DNA of 64,000 bases, taken from NCBI GenBank assembly GCA_013306675.1, contig JABLUY010000160.1, forward strand, positions 1 through 64,000. Reading direction: 5' to 3'. This stretch comes from Thraustochytrium sp. TN22. Lineage: Eukaryota; Sar; Bigyra; Thraustochytrida; Thraustochytriidae. Positions 59,266 to 64,000 of this stretch are shown here, one piece after another; position 1 is the stretch's first letter, and each line of letters starts with the position of its first letter. The notes beneath the pieces are model-generated. The model saw only the letters and a list, made by a program, of their open reading frames with translations, was not told where the DNA came from and did not search any database. The translations under genes were made by a program, and so were the position numbers.

Positions 59266-61150
59266 ACTACTAGCCGACGAGGCGGTGCAGCGAGCGGCGC
59301 GAAGGCGGCCTTTGCTCGCGTCCGAGCTGGTGCCACACGCAAATCGCCGGTCGCTTCGCTACGGCCGACGGCCGACACGAGGTCGACGGCCAGCGGGAAG
59401 GCTTCGTTGGAGTTACAAAACAAAACAAACGAATGCGAATGACCTGCTTGATTTGTCGAGCTTACACAAGCGATGTAGCACTGATCCGGCCGGAACGCTA
59501 AAAGAATGGACAGGTTTTAGAAACGCAACAAAGCCCCGCCCCCACGCCAGCCGAAGGGGCCGGCCCGGGCGAGGAACGGGGTGAAAAGGGTTGTTGGTAC
59601 GGTCGAGAGCTGTAAGGTAGGTAGAGCCGGAGTTGTGAGTCTGCCGAAGCCGCGGAGCGGCTTGGCGCCAGACACCAGTGGTGGTTGCGAGGCCCTGGCA
59701 GTGATGCTATGCTGCCTAGGACCTTAGTACGAGGTACTAAGAGATGAGCGCCTTGATTGGCGCAGAGCTGCGCGGGAAGCAGCTCGTGGAGCTGCACGAT
59801 CAGGCACGGGGTGCATTCACGGCAGCGTACGAAGTATTTGAGCGGTCGGGCCTGGTCTCGATGAGATTCTGCCCCTTGCCCGGAGTCGCCCCGAGGTCGC
59901 CCGAGCTGGGCGCGTCACACGAGGCTTCCGACGGGGCGGGCATCCAGGCGTCGGTCGCTCTTGTTGGTCTCCCACCCTCTGAGCCTGTCGCACGTCATCC
60001 CTTGATATCAGCACACACACGGAGAGACCTTACCTTGTCCGAGCAGCTAGTTGAAGAATTGATTGCAGGACGCAATCGGCTCGCGGTGCGGCCCTCATTG
60101 TCTACTTTTGTGAATCGATGCATAACGCCGCTTGCGCGCAGATTAAAGTAAGAGAAACAAGTCTGTGAGAGCGATGCCGCCGCTTGCGCCTCCGGCAGAT
60201 AACCTGAGAGAAGAAGCCACAGGAATCTTGGGCCCTCCGCCTCTGCCGGTGGGGCAGAGGGACACTGAGGGGCGGCTTGCCTGGTTGGAATCGTCGAGGC
60301 GTAGTCGCTTATCTGTGAGGATGTTGTTGTGTAGTTGTGCCCTAGTGGTGGCGCACCGAGGCAAAAGAGCCTTGCAAGCTGGCCCTCGCGTGGCGATGCG
60401 CATTGCTAATTTTTCTGTGGCCAAACTTGTGTGCGGCGTTGATTGAGCACGACGACTTGGCGCAGGCTGCGTTCCGAGCAAGAGCTGCCACGTTCTCGTC
60501 ACCTCGGGGCGCGGGTCAGCCGGTGCCGCTCCCTGTTGAAATTCAATCCTCCAGCACATCTCCGAGGCGTGCCACGCTCAAATGTTAGGCTTCCCCCAGG
60601 TGTTCGAGGGACGCGGGCCGTAAACGATGTTGTCCATGCCATGGTGCTGCGGTGGCTCGAGGCGGCCGTCCACGTGCTGCTAACTGAGGCGTACTCAGGA
60701 GTAGAGAGGCAGTGGCGCTGACCTGTCGCCAGATGCGCCTCATCGTAGCCGCCGTGGGCGAGCCCGAGCCCGAGGCCGCCGAGCATTTATTTGATCCAGT
60801 CTGACAGGTTGTGCTGGCGGCATTTGTTGCCTCTAGCGCCACGACGACGGCGACGGCCATCTGAGAGCTTATTTGCTGAGCGCCGCTGGCTGGCGCGTAC
60901 TACCTACCACTCTGCACTTGATGGCGGGCGCGGCTGGCGAGGTAGTTCGTGTCTACGTTGGGGTAGGTCGGCCAGAGCGGAGTGCCGGGGCCGAAGCTGT
61001 TGCCGTAGCAAATCCAACAAAACTGGAGCTCACCAGAGGCTCCCAGGCGCGGTCAAATCGATGCGCAGAGACGCAAGAGGGTCTCCGCAGCCCTGAGGCG
61101 TAATGAGTGCGGCGGAGAGCCTTAAGAGCGGCTAAAAAGGCCCGATCGTA
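59266..61150 (+). mobile_element. Old, diverged copy of an unclassified mobile element
   Basis: Shares ordered blocks with the palindrome arm at 61158-62264 in the same orientation. Examples are the GACGAGGCGGTGCAG block (59276 versus about 61237), the CACACGGAGAGA block (60023 versus 61395), a CTCGTCNCCTCGGGGCGCGG block (about 60495 versus 61710) and GCGCCTCATCGT (about 60735 versus 61940). It is much more diverged than the two arms are from each other, and it carries about 540 bp of extra sequence at about 59471-60011. It is an old, broken fossil. Family undetermined. Confidence 0.7.
59723..59741. repeat. Perfect 8-bp hairpin
   Basis: CTTAGTAC-GAG-GTACTAAG, a perfect stem of eight with a three-base loop. 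It lies inside the extra sequence of the diverged copy, so it may belong to a second inserted element. Confidence 0.75.
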
Positions 61151-61157
61151 CCATAGT

Positions 61158-62264
61158 TATGGGCGGCCACAACCCCTCGTTGTGGCGCGCAATCTGACTG
61201 CGAGGACGCAGCCGTGCAGCTCACCTCGTAGCCGACGAGGCGGTGCAGCGGCGCGAAGGCGGCCTTGCTCGCGTCCGAGCCGGCGGCGCTCGCAGATCAC
61301 TTCGCGAGGGCCGTCGACCCGAGGTCGACGGCCTGCGGCAATGGCGAGAAACAAACGATGAACTTATCTGCTAGTTGTTGAGCTTGCTCAGCACACGGAG
61401 AGAGTTTGTCTGGGCAGCTAGTTGAGGGATTGCTTGCCGTCGGCAATTGGCCAGCGGCGCGGCCCTCAGAGGAGGTAGTGAGGGCGGCGCTGCGGCAGGC
61501 TTGCAGAAAGAATGAGAGAAGAAGTCACAGGAATCTGTACCCTCTGCCTCTGCTGCTTGCGCAGAGAGTAGTAGAGGGGCGGCTTGCCTTGGTCGGAATC
61601 GTCGAAGCGAAGTCGCTCATCTGTGAGGAGGCGGTGCACGTCAATGCGGCGTTTCGCGCAGCGACGTGGTGCAGGCTGCGTCCCGGGCGGAGGTTGCCTC
61701 GTTCTCGTCGCCTCGGGGCGCGGATTTGCCTGTACGCTCTTTGCCGTAAGAGCCTTGAGAGTTGATCTACCAGCACACACCAGCGGCACCCTCAGATTCC
61801 AGGAGGCGCCCAGGTCGGCCAGGAGCTTGACAGCGGCGGAGCAAAAATGTTGCTGCCCATGTTGCTGCTGTGGCTGGAGGAGGGCGTGATGACCGAGGGG
61901 TACTCCTGGGAGGTGATGTCGCCCACCTGGCGCCAGAGGCGCCTCATCGTGCGGTTATGCTGGCGGCTTTGCTTCCCTCTCGCGCCTCGGCGACGGCGGC
62001 GACGGACTGCTAAGACATTAGCGGGTCGCGGCTGGCTCGCGTGCGCGTCCACTCTGCGCCTGTTGAGGGGCGCAGCCTGCGAGGCGGTGTCCACGCTGGT
62101 GTAGTGGACGGCGATGGGGTAGCTCGGCCAGAGCGGGGAGCCGAAGTCACCGCTGTTGCTGAGAGCTGAGCTAGATGTCGCCGGGAGGTTCCAGAGATGA
62201 TCCACACGATGGGGAACGGTGCTGGGAGGTGCCAGCGGTCCTGAGATGGCTTGCTCTCGGCGTA
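61158..62264 (-). mobile_element. Left arm of a large palindrome (element copy, head inward)
   Basis: Nearly exact inverted copy of 62299-63405. Over about 250 bp next to the centre compared by eye, identity is roughly 96%. On the minus strand it carries an open frame ending at 61792 (conserved MRRLWRQVGDITSQEYPSV and an end in WPTWAPPGI), followed by about 630 bp of non-coding sequence with the 11-bp hairpin. The arm stops at GGGCGGCCAC, beyond which the flanks differ. Family unassigned; a retroelement (coding end plus terminal repeat) is possible. Its high identity to the other arm points to a young duplication. Confidence 0.75.
61309..61333. repeat. 11-bp perfect hairpin, left arm copy
   Basis: GGCCGTCGACC-CGA-GGTCGACGGCC. 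The same stem with a different loop (ACG) is present in the right arm, and a weaker version in the old copy near 59384-59406. Confidence 0.9.
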
Positions 62265-62298
62265 TACGAGCGGGCATTTCAGCCACTCTCAAAGCTTC
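62265..62298. other. 34-bp palindrome centre
   Basis: Unique spacer between the two arms. The arms begin directly at CGTA/TACG on either side, so the whole structure can form a hairpin of about 1.1 kb. Confidence 0.8.
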
Positions 62299-63405
62299 TA
62301 CGCCGAGAGCAAGCCATCTCAGGACCGCTGGCACCTCCCAGCAGCTTTCCCCATCGAGTGGATCATCTCTGGAACCTCCCGGCGACTTCTAGCTCAGCTC
62401 TCAGCAACAGCGGTGACTTCGGCTCCCCGCTCTGGCCGAGCTACCCCATCGCCGTCCACTACACCAGCGTGGACACCGCCTTGCAGGCTGCGCCTCACAA
62501 CAGGCGCAGAGTGGACGCGCGCGCGAGCCAGCCGCGACCTGCTAATGTCTTAGCAGTCCGCCGCCGCCGTCGCCGAGGCGCGAGAGGGAAGCAAAGCCGC
62601 CAGCATAACCGCACGATGAGGCGCCTCTGGCGCCAGGTGGGCGACATCACCTCCCAGGAGTACCCCTCGGTCATCACGCCCTCCTCCAGCCACAGCAGCA
62701 ACATGGGCAGCAACATTTTTGCTCCGCCGCTGTCAAGCTCCTGGCCGACCTGGGCGCCTCCTGGAATCTGAGGGTGCCGCTGGTGTGTGCTGGTAGATCA
62801 ACTCTCAAGGCTCTTACGGCAAAGAGCGTACAGGCAAATCCGCGCCCCGAGGCGACGAGAACGAGGCAACCTCCGCCCGGGACGCAGCCTGCACCACGTC
62901 GCTGCGCGAAACGCCGCATTGACGTGCACAGCCTCCTCACAGATGAGCGACTTCGCTTCGACGATTCCGACCAAGCCAAGCCGCCCTCTACCGCTCTCTG
63001 CGCAAGCAGCAGAGGCAGAGGGTACAGATTCCTGTGACTTCTTCTCTCATTCTTTCTGCAAGCCTGCCGCAGCGCCGCCCTCACTATCTCCTCTGAGGGC
63101 CGCGCCGCTGGCCAAATGCCGACGGCAAGCAATCCCTCAACTAGCTGCTCAGACAAAGTCTCTCCGTGTGCTGAGCAAGCTCAACAACTAGCAGATAAGT
63201 TCATCGTTTGTTTCTCGCCATTACCGCAGGCCGTCGACCACGGGTCGACGGCCCTCGCGAAGTGATCTGCGAGCGCCGCCAGCTCGGACGCGAGCAAGGC
63301 CGCCTTCGCGCCGTTGCACCGCCTCGTCGGCTACGAGGTGAGCTGCACGGCTGCGTCCTCGCAGTCAGATTGCGCGCCACATCGAGGGATTGTGGCCGCC
63401 CGTAA
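62299..63405 (+). mobile_element. Right arm of the palindrome (element copy, head inward)
   Basis: Mirror of the left arm. It carries the same open frame reading outward and ending at 62771, then non-coding sequence with the hairpin at 63229-63253, and ends at GTGGCCGCCC (63405). Sequence continuing to the right (GTAAGTCATCAGC, then a CGGCCTC...GAGGCCG hairpin at about 63431-63454 and a second GTAAGTCAT at about 63469) leads into the open frame at 63526. The right arm is therefore probably the one still attached to the rest of its element. Confidence 0.75.
63229..63253. repeat. 11-bp perfect hairpin, right arm copy
   Basis: GGCCGTCGACC-ACG-GGTCGACGGCC, counterpart of the left-arm hairpin. 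The stem is identical in both arms while the three loop bases differ. Confidence 0.9.
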
Positions 63406-63486
63406 GTCATCAGCTCCAGAGCTCTTTCCGGCCTCAAGGTTTTTCGAGGCCGACGCACCGGGTAAGTCATTTCACCCGCCATACAT

Positions 63487-63498
63487 TTTATAAAAATA
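63487..63498 (+). promoter_or_regulatory. TATA-like element before the terminal open frame
   Basis: TTTTATAAAAATA lies 28-40 bp upstream of the ATG at 63526, the clearest TATA-like sequence in an otherwise very GC-rich window. A promoter role is inferred from the sequence and position only. Confidence 0.45.
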
Positions 63499-63525
63499 AC
63501 CAAGCCACCCACCCGCCCGACAACA

Positions 63526-64000
63526 ATGGCGCCACGCAACCAGCGCAACCAAGGCCGTCGCACTGCTGACGAGACCGACGCCGCGTCTGCCGCGGCTGGT
63601 ACTCCGGCCCGTACTACTGCTGGCACCCCTGCTCCGGCAGCTCCGTCTCAACTCACCGATCAGCCCGGCCGGAGTGCGACACCTGCGCCCGCCGCGCGCC
63701 TCGCGGCCCAGCAAGATGAAGACAGCGACGATGAGCTGGAGGCCCCGCGCCGCGCCACCGCGGCCGGCGCCACGGAGGAGACCGAGCCCATGTCGCGCGC
63801 CGATCTCATCTATCACCTGACCAACATGCAGGCCATCATCTCCCGCTTCACTGGCCACAAGTTCGACGTACGGCACATGGAGCTGGACGAGGACGGGCTC
63901 GACATGCTCTACGAGGGCTTGCGCACGCAAGCGCCGCCGGCTCTGTACAGCAAAGCCTATGAGCGCGTCTTTGACGACGCCGTCCTGGCCACCACCGAGC
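63526..64000 (+). CDS. Partial ORF of the mobile element (runs off the window)
   Basis: An ATG frame opens MAPRNQRNQGRRTADETDA and is uninterrupted to the window edge, about 158 codons. The first 90 residues are Ala/Thr/Pro-rich with an acidic patch (DEDSDDELEAP). The following part looks folded and helical (MSRADLIYHLTNMQAIISRF, YEGLRTQAPPALYSKAYERV). I recognise no family. Its position directly after the repeated arm suggests the first ORF of the element, gag-like or otherwise. It looks whole as far as it is visible. Confidence 0.6.
   Translation, partial: MAPRNQRNQGRRTADETDAASAAAGTPARTTAGTPAPAAPSQLTDQPGRSATPAPAARLAAQQDEDSDDELEAPRRATAAGATEETEPMSRADLIYHLTNMQAIISRFTGHKFDVRHMELDEDGLDMLYEGLRTQAPPALYSKAYERVFDDAVLATTE

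Noticed and set aside
61158-63405. CRISPR array or prophage as explanation of the repeats
   Set aside because: The repeats form one long palindrome plus an old copy, not short regularly spaced repeats, and the genome is eukaryotic.

Overview
This is nuclear DNA from a GC-rich, gene-dense, intron-poor unicellular eukaryote. The evidence is typically eukaryotic genes (COG7, eIF3j, ribosomal P2, PPP6R/SAPS, PGAP1, PCIF1) in long uninterrupted frames with strong G/C third-position bias. Only one intron can be placed with confidence. A CFAP91 gene implies a motile cilium or flagellum. The gene set, the one-exon style and the many short tandem repeats between genes fit a heterotrophic flagellate protist, for example a stramenopile such as a thraustochytrid or bicosoecid. 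That placement is inference; no ribosomal RNA or organelle marker is present to settle it.

Layout. 1-9.3 kb: mitochondrial-type AspRS, a Churchill zinc protein, an FHA/coiled-coil protein with a TQ cluster, and the GPI inositol-deacylase PGAP1. 9.7-20.8 kb: ribosomal P2, a CTFxP-repeat (probably cytoskeletal or ciliary) protein, an A20/AN1 stress protein, a SUMF2-like ER protein, an EGLN-type prolyl hydroxylase and a PDZ-START-GOLD protein. 21.8-29.7 kb: a Tim44/mL45-like mitochondrial protein with an embedded WW-like module, a polyQ bZIP factor, eIF3j and a CaMK-like kinase. 32.4-47.1 kb: a hexapeptide acetyltransferase, CFAP91, COG7 (with the one clear intron), an IMPDH-like protein without the catalytic cysteine, a small ABM-fold protein and a cyclic-nucleotide-gated K+ channel. 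49.6-59.2 kb: a protein with an hnRNP-Q-type acidic-domain-like region, a PP6 regulatory subunit (SAPS) and the cap-adenosine methyltransferase PCIF1. 59.2-64 kb: repetitive DNA, namely one old diverged copy of an unclassified mobile element, then a 2.25-kb near-perfect palindrome of two head-to-head copies, then an open frame that runs off the window.

The genes are mostly unrelated housekeeping functions placed as divergent or convergent pairs with short 3' gaps (41 and 85 bp in two convergent pairs). There is no operon-like functional cluster.

The most unusual signal is a repeated mode of change at gene 3' ends. The coding tails of the mL45-like gene, the K+ channel gene and, on a small scale, the A20/AN1 gene have been amplified in tandem downstream of the stop codon. 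Behind the channel gene the 173-bp units form a chain of small frames that all encode the channel's C-terminal peptide, each start codon overlapping the previous stop as ATGA. Second in interest are an IMPDH-like protein in which the catalytic cysteine and the surrounding substrate-binding residues are replaced, and the large palindrome with its GGCCGTCGACC hairpins.
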